A DNA stretch of 64,000 nt from Archivesica marissinica (GCA_014843695.1 CM026390.1:14267318-14331317), one strand, 5' to 3'. Counted from the first letter of the stretch, positions 1-11,577 are shown. Notes: generated by a model not told the origin, from the sequence alone. Made by a program: numbers and translations.

Positions 1-294
1 ATGAGATGAATGTACTGTTGACCAACATAAAATCTTACACCAAAAACGTATTGCCAATTGTTTGATGCGTTTGTTAGTTCAATACTCAGCTATTGTTGAT
101 GGGGTCATACAAAATCTAAGGGAATTGAAAGAATTCGTCTGCGATTCTGCAAAGGGATATCAAATGTGAAACTGGCAACCAGCAATGCGGGACTATATGG
201 GGGAATCAGGGAGATTCCCGTTATACGTTAACCGATATGTGCGTATGTTGAAATACTTGTTCATACTGTTATAAACAGACACTTGTGTATTAAC
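1..294. other. Intergenic, nothing recognised
   Basis: No ORF of note, RNA gene or repeat recognised before the first tandem array. Confidence 0.5.
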
Positions 295-1770
295 ATGACA
301 GCTAACATAAGATCTATGCTGTGCTGGTATAACTTGACAGCTAATATAAGATCTATGCTGTGCTGGTATAACTTGACAGCTAACATAAGATATATGCTGT
401 GCTGGTATAACATGACAGCTAGCATAAGATATATGCTGTGCTGGTATAACATGACAGCTAACATAAGATCTATGCTATTCTGGTATAACTTGACAGCTAA
501 CATAAGATCTATGCTGTTCTGGTATAACATGACAGCTAACATAAGATATATGCTGTGCTGGTATAACTTGACAGCTAACATAATATCTATACTGTACTGG
601 TATAACATGACAGCTAACATAAGATATATACTGTACTGGTATAACATGACAGCTAACATAAGATCTATGCTGTACTGGTATAACATGACAGCTAACATAA
701 GATATATGCTGTGCTGGTATAACATGACAGCTAACATAAGATATATGCTGTGCTGGTATAACATGACAGCTAACATAAGATATATGCTGTGCTGGTATAA
801 CATGACAGCTAACATAAGATATATGCTGTGCTGGTATAACATGACAGCTAACATAAGATATATGCTGTGCTGGTATAACATGACAGCTAACATAAGATAT
901 ATGCTGTGCTGGTATAACATGACAGCTACATAAGATATATGCTGTGCTGGTATAACATGACAGCTAACATAAGATATATGCTGTGCTGGTATAACATGAC
1001 AGCTAACATAAGATATATGCTGTGCTGGTATAACATGACAGCTAACATAAGATCTATGCTGTGCTGGTATAACATGACAGCTAACATAAGATCTATGCTG
1101 TGCTGGTATAACATGACAGCTAACATAAGATATATGCTGTGCTGGTATAACATGACAGCTAACATAAGATATATGCTGTGCTGGTATAACATGACAGCTA
1201 ACATAAGATCTATGCTGTGCTGGTATAACATGACAGCTAACATAAGATATATGCTGTGCTGGTATAACATGACAGCTAACATAAGATATATGCTGTGCTG
1301 GTATAACATGACAGCTAACATAAGATATATGCTGTGCTGGTATAACATGACAGCTAACATAAGATATATGCTGTGCTGGTATAACATGACAGCTAACATA
1401 AGATCTATGCTGTGCTGGTATAACATGACAGCTAACATAAGATCTATGCTGTGCTGGTATAACATGACAGCTAACATAAGATCTATGCTGTGCTGGTATA
1501 ACATGACAGCTAACATAAGATATATGCTGTGCTGGTATAACATGACAGCTAACATAAGATATATGCTGTGCTGGTATAACTTGACAGCTAACATAAGATC
1601 TATGCTGTGCTGGTATAACATGACAGCTAACATAAGATATATGCTGTGCTGGTATAACATGACAGCTAACATAAGATATATGCTGTGCTGGTATAACATG
1701 ACAGCTAACATAAGATATATGCTGTGCTGGTATAACATGACAGCTAACATAAGATATATGCTGTGCTGGT
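295..1770. repeat. 39-bp minisatellite, about 38 units
   Basis: Head-to-tail copies of a 39-bp unit that begins catgacagctaacataag and ends ctgtgctggtataa. Substitutions recur at a few positions (catgac/cttgac, agatata/agatcta, tgctgtgc/tgctgttc), so the array has variant unit types. One unit near 926 has lost a base. Because 39 is 13 codons and the unit lacks stops in several frames, long ORFs run along both strands (for example repeats of MTANIRYMLCWYN). They have no start context, no non-repeat domain and no conserved ends, so I treat them as by-products. Confidence 0.97.
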
Positions 1771-1787
1771 ACGGGTTTGGAAACGTA

Positions 1788-1856
1788 AATCCAAGTGCAA
1801 TGAATAGAAAACATTTGTGTTGTATCCAAGTGCAATGAATCGAAAACATTTGTGTT
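1788..1856. repeat. Two-copy ~36-bp direct repeat beside the array
   Basis: The segment starting atccaagtgcaatgaat and ending aaaacatttgtgtt occurs twice in succession, differing by one base. It abuts the 39-bp array but is unrelated in sequence. Confidence 0.85.
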
Positions 1857-1928
1857 TAATTTTAAGCGAACATTAGTAGACTGTTTTGTACGGGAATGGC
1901 ATCACAATTTACATTCTAATCAAGTATA

Positions 1929-2106
1929 CAGTCAAACCTGTGTTAGTGGTCACCTCTATTAAGCAGCCAACCTGCATTAAGCAGCCAGTTTCCAGATTCC
2001 CAATATGTTGTTTTGCTATACATTTGACCTATATTAAGCAGCCACATGTGCTAAGCAGCCACTTTCTGCAATTACCATGGCTGGCTGCTTAAGACAGGTT
2101 CGACTG
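1929..2106. mobile_element. MITE, mariner/pogo-like ends, copy 1
   Basis: A 178-bp element with inverted ends CAGTCAAACCTGT and ACAGGTTCGACTG, flanked by TA on both sides. The interior repeats ttaagcagcca several times. TA flanks with CAGT ends suit the Tc1/mariner/pogo superfamily (inference). A second copy lies at 47955-48205. Confidence 0.75.
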
Positions 2107-2109
2107 TAT

Positions 2110-3604
2110 ACCGTATACAAGCATTACAAAAGTTATAACAGTTACGCTCCATATTTTGATATTATAAAATCTAATCATTACAAATATGTGTTCACTAAGT
2201 TGAGAATATATGCACATAGGTTAAGAATAGAGGCGTTATTGCAGAAATAGATCCGAACGTCACGAACGTAGTTGTCAAATATACCATAACCAAGATATTG
2301 AAGAAGAGTATCATTTTCTTTGATGTTGCGATAAATATAAAGACATCAGACATAAATCATTGGTATGTACCAAGAAGCGTTCTGTATACCACATATGGTG
2401 GAACTGGTACAGTTATTAAACACATTGTTAAGTTGAGCTGCTACATTGACAAAAGCGCTGAGATTTACTAGAATCGGCTGTAAATATATAATGTCATGGA
2501 TCGCTATTGAGTAAATGAAACGACATTTGTTCATCCTCATGGTTATATGTATGCATTATTTTGTGTTTATTTAATATATTGTTTTGGTTTAAACATATTT
2601 ATTCCACTATATACATTCACAAAACAATACATGCACACAAAATCAAAGAATAGGAAAGGATCAAAACGGAAGCAAAGCTTATATAGTTTCTCTCCTTGCA
2701 GTTCAAAATACACAGTACTATTTTGGACGGTGTGGAGCTTAATACATGTATACCAAATGTGCGTATTGCTTAGAAATGACAGAAATATAATACCGGTAAG
2801 AAAGCAGAAGAAAGAGAAGATATTTGAGAATGTAGCGCAGGCAGACAGGGGTAAAGTCATCAAGTGCACGTCTTATATACATGGGGTCTTATATGCATGG
2901 GGTTTCACTCAAAGAATCGTTTTGTATCACGAATGAAGTTATGGACATATTCAAATATTATTTTGTTAATGTCATCTGTCATGGTCTCCTCGCCATGTAG
3001 GATAGTATGCAGATTAGCAGATAGTGTTTTGATTGATGTACATGGACCTTGTGTTATTAGGTGTTAGGAATACGACAGTTATGTCCTGCTCGTTGTCTAG
3101 CATAGGATGTGATAGGCTCAGTGGACAGGGTGGGGACGTCCCGGCCTCTGTAAATAATGACTCTCGTACATAAAACATTTTATGCTTTTCATAAAATTAT
3201 ATATATGTTCTCGGTGTTCTGTTCCGTATCAAACCATTCCTTTCTATACATATGCGCAAGGTGTTCTTTAATTCCAAGATATGTATGGTTCTACTATGAA
3301 ATAACACCTCGTTAATTAATTAATTAATTAATATGTTTGCTTATATTCAATAATATCAATCTAAACTTGCAAATAAGAAACTAAATATGTGTATTGATGC
3401 ATGCTCGAATCCGAGCTAAAATGAAACGAATTAAAATGCAATATTGTGTTTCTGGTTCCAAAGTTATTTGTTGGGTATGTACACTCAACAAAATGCCTAA
3501 TCCCTATTCCTTCGGCCTTCGTGATATATTTCTACGCATAAGAACTTCAAACTCGGGTTATTCTGCGATATACCACGGTTGATACTTATTATTTCTTAAA
3601 TATT
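2110..3604. other. Intergenic, no gene recognised
   Basis: AT-rich sequence with only short unsupported ORFs; the longest (2547-2936, +, 129 codons) resembles nothing I know. A TTAA tetranucleotide tract lies at about 3312-3334, with a near-identical tract and right flank at 3980-4004. Confidence 0.5.
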
Positions 3605-3870
3605 CGTTTGTTTGTTTTTGGGTTTAAAGTCGCCAAGAGCTTAGTTCATATGGCGACTCTCCAGCTGTTATATGGTTACAAAGACCCCGGCTGTCCCTCC
3701 TATAAGTATTACAGGCACCCGGGCAGAACCACCGAACATCCACAATCCAGTTGTACAGCTTGTTTGCATGAAATAATTCAACACCACCAGTGGGCCATCC
3801 ATGGGGATTCGAACCTACAGTTTTGAGGGACAAGTAAATTGAAGCAAACTAATCACCGTTTCCTTTACAC
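3605..3870 (-). mobile_element. SINE family B, copy 1 (tRNA-derived)
   Basis: On the minus strand the tRNA-like head contains the B-box-like GGTTCGAATCCCC (plus strand ggggattcgaacc near 3803-3815). The body holds the family hallmark ggcgactctccagctgtta, and the 3' tail is an AAACAAACAAA tract (plus gtttgtttgttttt at 3608). It is a compact copy without internal expansion, useful for comparison with the expanded copies at 46472-47932 and 52471-52860. Confidence 0.75.
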
Positions 3871-4410
3871 CGCCTGCTATCCATTTTCATCCGTTTTCTA
3901 ATATTATTATATTTAAATTATTAAACCTCGACAGATATCCTAGAGCATATCCAATGCATACTTTACTGTCAACTTTGGTTATTAATTAATTAATTAATTA
4001 ATATGATTTTGATAAAATTACATTTACCCTACCGCAACATCTGGTTAGAAAACATCAGTAAAAACGAAGGATTGTAACTGAAAGTATCAATATACATTTC
4101 TAGTTCAATCGGACTTGGGATGTTATAAAAAACAGCAATGTTTATATACGAGTATATATTGCCTGTCAGGAGTGATCTTTCCCTCGCATGAAAATAAAAT
4201 GGCTTGGGCCACAAGTTTTAACAACATTAGACAACGGCTCCCACCAGAAAGTTAAGCTAACGTTTGATTAAGTTAAATGTCTTTCTTGAAAAGAGTACGC
4301 AAAATAGAATGTAAATCAAAATCACATGATGGATCAGAAAAAAAAGACAAATTTATAAACAAAAATATTGCTTAGATTGATACATGTATCTCACGATTCC
4401 ACCTGTTGTT
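3871..4410. other. Intergenic, no gene recognised
   Basis: AT-rich; contains the second (TAAT)n tract at 3980-4004. No coding signal seen. Confidence 0.5.
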
Positions 4411-4692
4411 TGTGTGTGTTTTACGTTTATTTATCGTCGCTACCGGTTACCCATATGAGCGACGCCTCCTTAAGAGATTAGTTATTTTAGATTTTGGAGG
4501 ATAGTGCATGATACAGACAGAGACCCATTCCAGAATCTCATCTGGTTCTTTTACGTGCACGGTGTAAAGCACCGACAGGAGACCTCGGTTTAACGTCCCA
4601 TCTGAAAGACTGTTCATTTTATTAGGGTCAGACGGGGGATCGAACCTGCGATCCCCAGTCCAGCGTGTTACCACTGAGCTACAGATCCGTCT
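4411..4692 (-). mobile_element. SINE family A, copy 1 (tRNA-derived)
   Basis: Read on the minus strand: tRNA-like head (gacggatctgtagctcagtgg, B-box ggttcgatcccccgtc), a body with gggacgttaaaccgaggtc, a conserved 3' block (gcgtcgctcatatgggtaac) and the tail gataaataaacgtaaaac. At least seven other copies share this layout in the window. Confidence 0.85.
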
Positions 4693-4893
4693 GTGTTTCC
4701 AGACCTGTTGTTTCTCCACACAACGCCATTATAAGATATGTTAATACGCAGGCACTACTAGTTGAGGTGATATATAGCTGCCAATAAATATATATGTTGT
4801 ATATTAGCTTGTATGTAATACATTTTTGTGCTTGAAAATTAAATAAATTTCACATACATATATGTTGTTTCAGGGAGAATACACCTTCGCAAG

Positions 4894-6126
4894 ATGTCAT
4901 ACAAAATGAAACTCTGTGTCGTTGTCGGTACAATCACCCTTGCCCTACTCACCAACAGAACCATTGTCTCCATACGGTCTAGCATTGACGGGGAAAACAA
5001 AGCTAAAACACAACTGATCCAAAAACTAGCAAAGGATGAAAACCTAGAAAAGGTGAAACGAATATCAGCTAAATTTGCACCATTTCAGCATCGTTTTTCA
5101 AACGATTATTTCAACGCAGATCCACAATTTGATGACAACGATGTATCTGAAGAAATAGATAGTTTAGTTGAATTAAAAAATGAGCCCAAATCTATAGTTG
5201 CGGTGCAGACTGGTGGAAAACCTAACAATGACAACACAGACAGTTTTCTAAGTTATCTTGAAGATAGCATAGACGCTGATCTAAAAGACGAGTTTGCTAA
5301 TCTTCATAAATACGAATTCATCTTAAACAACAAATATGCATGCAATGGAAACGTCCTGGTGGTGATTCTAATTCATAGCGACCCTAGGAAAGTAGATGAA
5401 CGGAAAAGTATCAGAGACAGTTGGGGATCTGTGAGATTTTACTCTGGAGCTAATTTGGTGCCTCTGTTCCTTCTTGCACGCGTAAATGACGATACTTTAC
5501 AAAAACAACTTGTTCTAGAGAGCAAGGTATATTTGGATATTATTCAGGGAAATTTTATAGACTCGTATCGTAATCTAACCTATAAAAATGTAATGGGTTT
5601 ACATTGGGTGCAGAACTACTGCAGCCATGCAAAGTTTGTTGTCAAAGTTGATGATGACACAATGATCGACATATACCATCTTGTTAAGTTTCTCCTTCAA
5701 ACATCACCAGACGGAAATTTGGATAATTTTCTTTATTGCTCTATGTTCCGCAATCAAGGGCCACGCCGGACAACTGACGACAAATGGTTCGTCACAGAGC
5801 AAGAGTACCCTTATTCAAAGTACCCACCTTATTGCGAAGGGTTTGCGTATATAATGTCCTTCGATGTTAGCAAGACACTATATGAAACATCAAGTGAAGT
5901 GAAATTCTACTGGATTGACGATGTATTTGTAACCGGTTTTGCTGCACTGAAAGCTGGTGTTTTTCAGCACGATATGGAACATGGTAATGGCTATAGCTTG
6001 CTAGAGTCTAAACACTTATCTAAAAATGTTCAATCCTCAATTTTTCTACTGGCTAAATATGAGTATTTACGGAAGAACTGGGTCAAAGCATGGAGTGATG
6101 TTCTCGCATTTCACAACATCGAATGA
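4894..6126 (+). CDS. Beta-1,3-galactosyl/N-acetylglucosaminyltransferase (GT31)
   Basis: A 410-residue single-exon CDS. The order of GT31 motifs is clear: ERKSIRDSWG (169-178, usual RxxIRxTW), FLLAR, DIIQGNFIDSYRNLT (215-229, usual DxxDFxDxYxNLT), the metal-binding KVDDD (D253-D255), YPPYCEGFAYIMS (about 310-322) and WIDDVFVTG (340-348, usual EDVxxG). A hydrophobic stretch at residues 6-22 would be the Golgi signal anchor of a type II membrane protein, followed by a charged stem to about residue 145. By family knowledge it transfers a UDP-sugar in beta-1,3 linkage onto glycoprotein or glycolipid glycans in the Golgi lumen; donor and acceptor cannot be told from sequence. A 3' splice acceptor (tatgttgtttcag, ending 4873) lies 20 bases before the ATG, suggesting a 5'-UTR intron, as is common for GT31 genes with intronless CDS. 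Oddity: N220 replaces the usual Asp of the DF motif. The reading frame is intact. The acceptor Asn-Leu-Thr (227-229) is a family-conserved motif, not necessarily a glycosylation site. Confidence 0.93.
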   Translation: MSYKMKLCVVVGTITLALLTNRTIVSIRSSIDGENKAKTQLIQKLAKDENLEKVKRISAKFAPFQHRFSNDYFNADPQFDDNDVSEEIDSLVELKNEPKSIVAVQTGGKPNNDNTDSFLSYLEDSIDADLKDEFANLHKYEFILNNKYACNGNVLVVILIHSDPRKVDERKSIRDSWGSVRFYSGANLVPLFLLARVNDDTLQKQLVLESKVYLDIIQGNFIDSYRNLTYKNVMGLHWVQNYCSHAKFVVKVDDDTMIDIYHLVKFLLQTSPDGNLDNFLYCSMFRNQGPRRTTDDKWFVTEQEYPYSKYPPYCEGFAYIMSFDVSKTLYETSSEVKFYWIDDVFVTGFAALKAGVFQHDMEHGNGYSLLESKHLSKNVQSSIFLLAKYEYLRKNWVKAWSDVLAFHNIE

Positions 6127-6988
6127 ACTTCTTTCTATATAGAGTTTTGTTCAGTTTTGTATTACGGCAATAATTTGTCATAACTATTGTTATCACATAA
6201 CGTTGCTTGTAATCAGTGTAATAACACCATCTGATAAGTTTTCATATGTGCACACGTGTAATAATACCTGGAATGATTCTGATTGGTTGAGAGAATAATC
6301 CTTATAATTTGTAAATTAAATTTTAGTGACGTCATGATAATTTAGTGACGTCATGACAATTTGCTCTGACTGTTGGCGCCAAAATGAAAGTAGCAGCGTT
6401 ATTTTGTGCAAAACTATTATTACACCCCAATATGGTAATGTGATCAAAAGGATCATACGCTGGTGGTGATTTTATACCATATGTTATGAACATCGTTTTG
6501 GAATTGTGCTACTCAGCAAAATTCCAAAACTCGTTTCATGAAAATATGGTATGAAATCACCACTCATGTAAGATCCTATATTTATTGAACAGTTGTTATA
6601 CGGTCACAAGCTCGTATCAAACAAGACAAAGCCGTATCATAACTAGTTCCTAAGAAATAACGCATGCGCACTCGGTGCTAGTTTGCTTACTTATGTAACG
6701 TCCCAGTGTGTCAAATTTGACAGATAACAGGTGTTTGTAGTTTCGTGGTAATATTTCAATCGTTTTCAATATCTAATTCAGTAATTGTGATTTATTCCTG
6801 ATAAATGGATAACGGAGAGCATGATTTTGATTATTAAATGTTCAAATTCATATCAAAGTAATACATACGTTATTACGTGGCTAGTTTCATATCATCTTCG
6901 GTATCGACCTCCGGTCTCGGACTGATATCAAGTTATATCGTGTCGATGTATATGCTGATATGAAACTAGTCACATACGGAATAACCTC
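6127..6988. other. Downstream of GT31; palindromic sequence, no gene
   Basis: No AATAAA is seen close to the stop codon. Two imperfect inverted repeats stand out: about 6463-6569 (tggtggtgattttatacca against tggtatgaaatcaccac) and about 6880-6972 (ctagtttcatatcat against tgatatgaaactag). They are probably decayed MITEs. gacgtcatgataatttagtgacgtcatga near 6328-6356 is a short tandem duplication holding two TGACGTCA (CRE-like) octamers. Confidence 0.5.
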
Positions 6989-7517
6989 TTAAAGCAGCAT
7001 TACATCGTATGAAATAAAAGATATTTGAAAAATTCAAATTTTACGTATGGGTAGCAATGCTGCTACACATTCTAACCTTATACTTTGTATGCTTATGTTC
7101 ATTTGGTAAACAGTGTTTTTTTGCGATAAAACAAACTCGAAACCGAAAGTAGGACATTCCTAGTCGATCGATCACGTACTTGTTTACAACCGGAACGCAT
7201 CGTCCGCACTTGTTTACATTCGGAATGCATCGTCCCCATTTGTCCCACGTCTTTTTAATTAAATTACTTGATATGTTGATTCATACCTCTGTTAGCTAAG
7301 TCTTTTAAGGACATTTCTACATCCACTGTTGTTTCACGCATGCGCGCTGTGCGTGTTTACATTTCGTGTGTTGATAAACAAATTCGCGTATACGTCGGTT
7401 TAAATTTATTGGAATTTTATCGTTTCTGAGCGACTATTTCGATTTTTGTAAACACACACACATTAGTATTTATATGTTACCCAAAACATCCTTTATTACG
7501 ATGTAATGCTGCTTTAA
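6989..7517. mobile_element. MITE with TTAA target sites, piggyBac-like, copy 1
   Basis: TTAA (6989-6992) followed by AGCAGCATTACATCGTA, and at the other end TACGATGTAATGCTGCT followed by TTAA (7514-7517). These are perfect terminal inverted repeats of 17 bp inside a duplicated TTAA, the target-site signature of piggyBac transposons. The interior has no transposase ORF, so it is non-autonomous. Confidence 0.82.
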
Positions 7518-7580
7518 GTGTTACATAACTTTTAGTTTTAAAATTTCATTTTCAAGAAAAAGTAAAAGCATTTTGGGGCT

Positions 7581-8086
7581 TTAAAGGGACACTACATCGG
7601 TGAAAACGTAAATATGTGCAGAATGTAATTTGCTATTATTTGGTATAATTTTTTCCAAATAATTGTCTCAAAAACTGAGTATTTCAGCAAATAAACAAAC
7701 GTCGTACACGCGGTTTGTTGACATAACAAAAAAATGTAAATAGGGTTGACATTCATGCGTAATACAAAGCGTTCATCCTGAATAACACGAATTATGCTAC
7801 ATATTTACCGTGATATCTCACATGTGTGCATATTTATTTGTAGACTAATCTTAATTAAATTATCTCTAAACGTAAGTATTGCGTGTTTAGTATTGACTTC
7901 AATGACAACAAAAGTCAATTCAGGAGCCTGGATGACCGTTATATGAAACCCAACTTTCACGTTTGAAAGTTTGTATACCACAAATTGATTCAATATAGTG
8001 TTCGATGTATTCAGAAGAATTTGTAGTAGCAATGCGTGTGAAAAAAATGCATTTTATTTACTTTTTGCGATGTAATGTCGCTTTAA
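7581..8086. mobile_element. MITE with TTAA target sites, piggyBac-like, copy 2
   Basis: TTAA (7581) then AGGGACACTACATCGGTG; right end CGATGTAATGTCGCTTTAA (TTAA 8083-8086). Ends are inverted but imperfect and related to the element only 63 bp upstream (shared core ACATTACATCG). It is more diverged than copy 1, so probably an older insertion. Confidence 0.7.
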
Positions 8087-8589
8087 ATGTCAATCAAATT
8101 ACAATCAGATCGAGTTTATCGCCTCGATATGTTTCGCTAATCGTAAAATACCGTTACAAAAGAATGGACGATTTTATTTTAATCTGGCGAATTAGCTGCG
8201 GAACCTTGATAGGCAATCCAAAAAGATCCTGTTAACTGTATTGGCATCTTGGGTATATTTGATTACAAATCTAATCGACCATTTCACGTACCTATTTGAC
8301 TTCTAAATGAACCCATGACTTAAAGCCTTAACTGGGAAAATAAAACAACTTGTTTGGTGAAAATGTGTCCAAGTGTTTGTAATCCAGAATTTACAAAGTT
8401 AGTGAATAATTTGTAAATAAATAACCATGAAGTGTTGTTTAAAATATGAATAAATTGCGATTGAAAAAAAATAGTATCAGACAGTAATCATAAGTTCATA
8501 CTATCCTCTTCTTAGTATATACTATATGAAGTACATTCCAAATACGTGAATGCATTAAAAGGAGTTTAACACTTTAAATCGTGCGGTGT
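8087..8589. other. Intergenic, nothing recognised
   Basis: AT-rich sequence without ORF or repeat that I recognise. Confidence 0.5.
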
Positions 8590-8862
8590 GCATGGTGAGT
8601 TACTAGTAACGGCTCAGTTGCTCAGTAATCCAGGGATCGCAGTCAGGTTCGAACCTCCGCTATGCCATACTAAAATGACGATTATCAAGATATTTCGGAT
8701 GATACTTCAACCCGAAGACTCGTGTCGGTGCTGCTATTTACTGTATGTGTAAAACTTTTTTAATGGAACTAAACTGGACCTCTATCTGTATCATAGTACT
8801 ATTCTCCTAGCTCTTGATGAGACATAGCCCACGTGGGAAACATGTAACGACGATAAATAAAC
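8590..8862 (+). mobile_element. SINE family A, copy 2, diverged
   Basis: Head remnant aatccagggatcgcagtcaggttcgaac, then the family body (tactaaaatgac, actcgtgtcggtgct, ctgtatcatagtactat) and 3' block ending cgacgataaataaacgtg. It runs directly into the microsatellite at 8863, in the position where other copies have a CA-rich tail. Confidence 0.7.
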
Positions 8863-8928
8863 GTGCGCGCACGCACGCACAACTCGCGCTGCACACACAA
8901 CGCGCGCGCGCACGTACGCACGTACGCT

Positions 8929-8972
<44 letters not shown>

Positions 8973-8973
8973 C
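8863..8973. repeat. Alternating purine-pyrimidine microsatellite (ACGC-rich)
   Basis: Degenerate then regular (ACGC)n, with CGCGCG stretches; almost every step alternates purine and pyrimidine for about 100 bases. The three ORFs across it (Arg-Ala-Cys repeats) are trivial consequences of the repeat. Confidence 0.95.
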
Positions 8974-10322
8974 GACGAATCTTGATATATATAGTACCAT
9001 AGTTAGCAACACTAGTACGTGCACAACGCAACTGTTCCAAAAACACCTTCAACAATGTTATATTGGTCTATTGGGTAAACTATTTATTAAAGGCAGCTGA
9101 GAAGCAATAATTATATATTGCAATTGTTGAATTAACACGCAATTAATCTAGAAAATCTGATTAATTAACTGCAGCATAACCGTATATTCCAGAAATTCAA
9201 AATAAGTTCCGACGGCATTTGCATTAATAATGGATATGTTTACGCGCGCATTTACCACTTAAACATCTGCTACATAAAGGCCTGTGTTAGCAATTGCCCA
9301 TAAAACCAGGCTTAATTAGTGATCAGTGGTTGATATTCTTTTAAAATACTCATCTACATAAAATTAGTCCAAAAATAAAGTAAAGCTGTATTCATTTTTA
9401 ATAAATTGCGAATAGCACGAACGTACGGGCTGACATGCACACATAATTGATGCGTTTACGATATTAGTGGCTCTGATTTCGGGCGCTTTAATCAAAAGCT
9501 ATTGCTGACTATCAAGACATGTGATTGACGTAAGCTGAAGAGTTAGGGTCTACGTGAGAAAGTCGGAGAACAAAATTTGATATTCGAAAGTTGTATATCA
9601 TCGGGACAAAGTATATATAAGAAACACACCTCAATTATTGCTATTAATTGAATGGCTAGCGAGCGACATCGCTGGCTATTCTATTACCTTCCTTGGCAGA
9701 TAAAGTCCGATTTATCCCGAAATCAATAGCGATCCTTTCAGTTGGAATCCTTTGCTTTTACTGTTGTTCCCTAACAAGATGTTACAGTATGATAATGTAA
9801 TTTATCAAAACCATGTTAGTTAGCTGATAACAAATTTGTACAGACAAGTACATAATGGATATATGTCGAAATATGGTAATTTAATAATGATAATAAGATG
9901 AGACAGAGGATGAACATTGATAGCATGTTGTGCAAAGGAAACAACGATAAAAACAGTGGAAACAACTTAAGAGGACCTACATACTTTTATGGAGTATTGA
10001 GAGGACAGTAACTGACCGATGTCTCTCATTTAATATGTTATTTTATCTCATGTCATAGAAATATTAAGTTAATTTTCCAGCGAAAATGGTAATTTGTTTA
10101 AGAATAGCTGAAAATACAAACAGAGATCATTTAGAAGTCACCAGTAGACCACAGTACACGATCAGCGACACACGTACACACAATTAATGTAAAACAACTG
10201 CTGCAGAGACGCAAACATAGAAGATTGGCATTGGTTTTATGAAGACAATTACCTCTTCCATATGCCACAGCAGGGCCCTAATTTCGTTCCGTGTCCGACT
10301 TGGCGGGCTTTCCATCGCTATA
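8974..10322. other. Intergenic, no gene recognised
   Basis: Contains a dispersed repeat at 9665-9782 (listed separately); otherwise no coding or RNA signal seen. Confidence 0.5.
9665..9782 (-). repeat. Dispersed repeat shared with 56395-56500
   Basis: Its reverse complement (agggaacaacagtaaaagca, then a gggataaatc block and ctttatctgccaag) matches the plus strand at 56395-56500. Ends and class are undetermined; probably an ancient MITE fragment. Confidence 0.65.
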
Positions 10323-10616
10323 GACGGATCTGTAGTCTGGTGGTAACACGCTGGACTGGTAATCCAGGGATCGCATGTTCGATTCCCCGTCTGACCCTAA
10401 TAAAATTAACAGTCTTTCAGATGGGACGTTAAACCGAGGTCTCGTGTTTGTGAAGTACACCGTACACGTAAAAGAACCAAAGGAGACTCTGAAATTGGTC
10501 TCTGTCTGTATCATTGCACTATCCTCCAAAAATCTAAAATGACTAATCTCTTCAGGAGGCGTCGCTCATATGGGCAACCGATAGCAACGATAAATAAACG
10601 TAAAACACACACACGC
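10323..10616 (+). mobile_element. SINE family A, copy 3, near full length
   Basis: The best full-length copy. tRNA-like head with A-box-like tagtctggtggtaacacg and B-box tgttcgattcc, closing stem gacgg...ccgtc, body ataaaattaacagtctttcag / gggacgttaaaccgaggtctc, 3' block aggaggcgtcgctcatatgg, tail gataaataaacgtaaaacacacaca. Used here as the reference for the family. Confidence 0.9.
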
Positions 10617-11373
10617 TGCGATTGATGTAGGGTAGACCGCACGAACTTGAGATTGTAATCATAATAAACCAAAATTAATATTGTATACGGTACAAGTAAC
10701 TAAATAGATGGTTCTAATGGAGGTGAGTCCTGGTGTAGAGGTACGGGGTGCTGGTTGTAGAGGTACGGGGTGCTGGTGTCTTATACATGGTTATTGGTGC
10801 TTTATGGATAAAATCTCAAGCTCGTGTGGGTAGACCAAGACTGTATATTGCATTTCTCGTCCCAGTACCATCATGTGGCAACAATGGAGGAGGTTGTCGC
10901 TGTGCACTTGAACGGTATGTGGGGTAAATGCAAATGTTGCAATGAGCGTTCCCTTGATATGAACATAGTTATTCTCTAGAAATAATGTGAGGTTTCCATT
11001 ATAAATATTCTGACTTCTAAATGTCGTGGAATGATATTATAGAACTTGAATAGTTCACTGCTCAATACGTACAGCTTGTCTCTAGTTCATAGTCTACCCA
11101 GCTAGCACGATGTACCACTATCGGCTATTTATCTGGATATCGACCCTATGTCGTTTTTCCAAATAGGGTCTCATACCCCAACTATATAGTTTCTTCTGTT
11201 GGGCGGGCATGTATTGGCACATTATCGAACAATATACACGTATATAAACAATATCAGTTACCGATATTTGCCTGGGATAAATGTGGAACTGAATGCTGCA
11301 TTAATAAATGTAGATATAGAAGAATTTGATGACAAAGATATACTGCTAAGAGAATATTAAATGTTGTTTATTT
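10617..11373. other. Intergenic, no gene recognised
   Basis: A short direct duplication of tgtagaggtacggggtgctgg lies at about 10733-10776. Nothing else recognised. Confidence 0.5.
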
Positions 11374-11577
11374 GTATGTATGTTCCGTTAATGACAAAAC
11401 CCCTTGCGGAGACGTATATATGTTTTCATGGGAAAGCTTAGCAGACCTAAGTGGTTAACCAGTACTAAGCGATGTGTGCGAGGTTATTTGCTCAAGGACA
11501 CTACATATGTGGACAGACCGAATATGGAACCCGGGACCGATCGATTCCAAACCAGACGCTCTACCACTGGACCACGG
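11374..11577 (-). mobile_element. SINE family C, copy 1 (tRNA-derived)
   Basis: On the minus strand: head ccgtggtccagtggtagagcg (A-box-like), B-box-like cccgggttc, and a 3' body with ctaagcctgct-like sequence and aaggggttttgtcatt, ending in acatacata. Overlapping short ORFs on the plus strand are shadows. Confidence 0.8.

Noticed and set aside
283..1849. Four long ORFs on both strands at the window start (216-524 codons)
   Set aside because: All are periodic translations of the 39-bp array (13 codons per unit) with no non-repeat domain.
8791..9055. Cys/Arg/Ala-repeat ORFs on both strands
   Set aside because: Products of the ACGC microsatellite.
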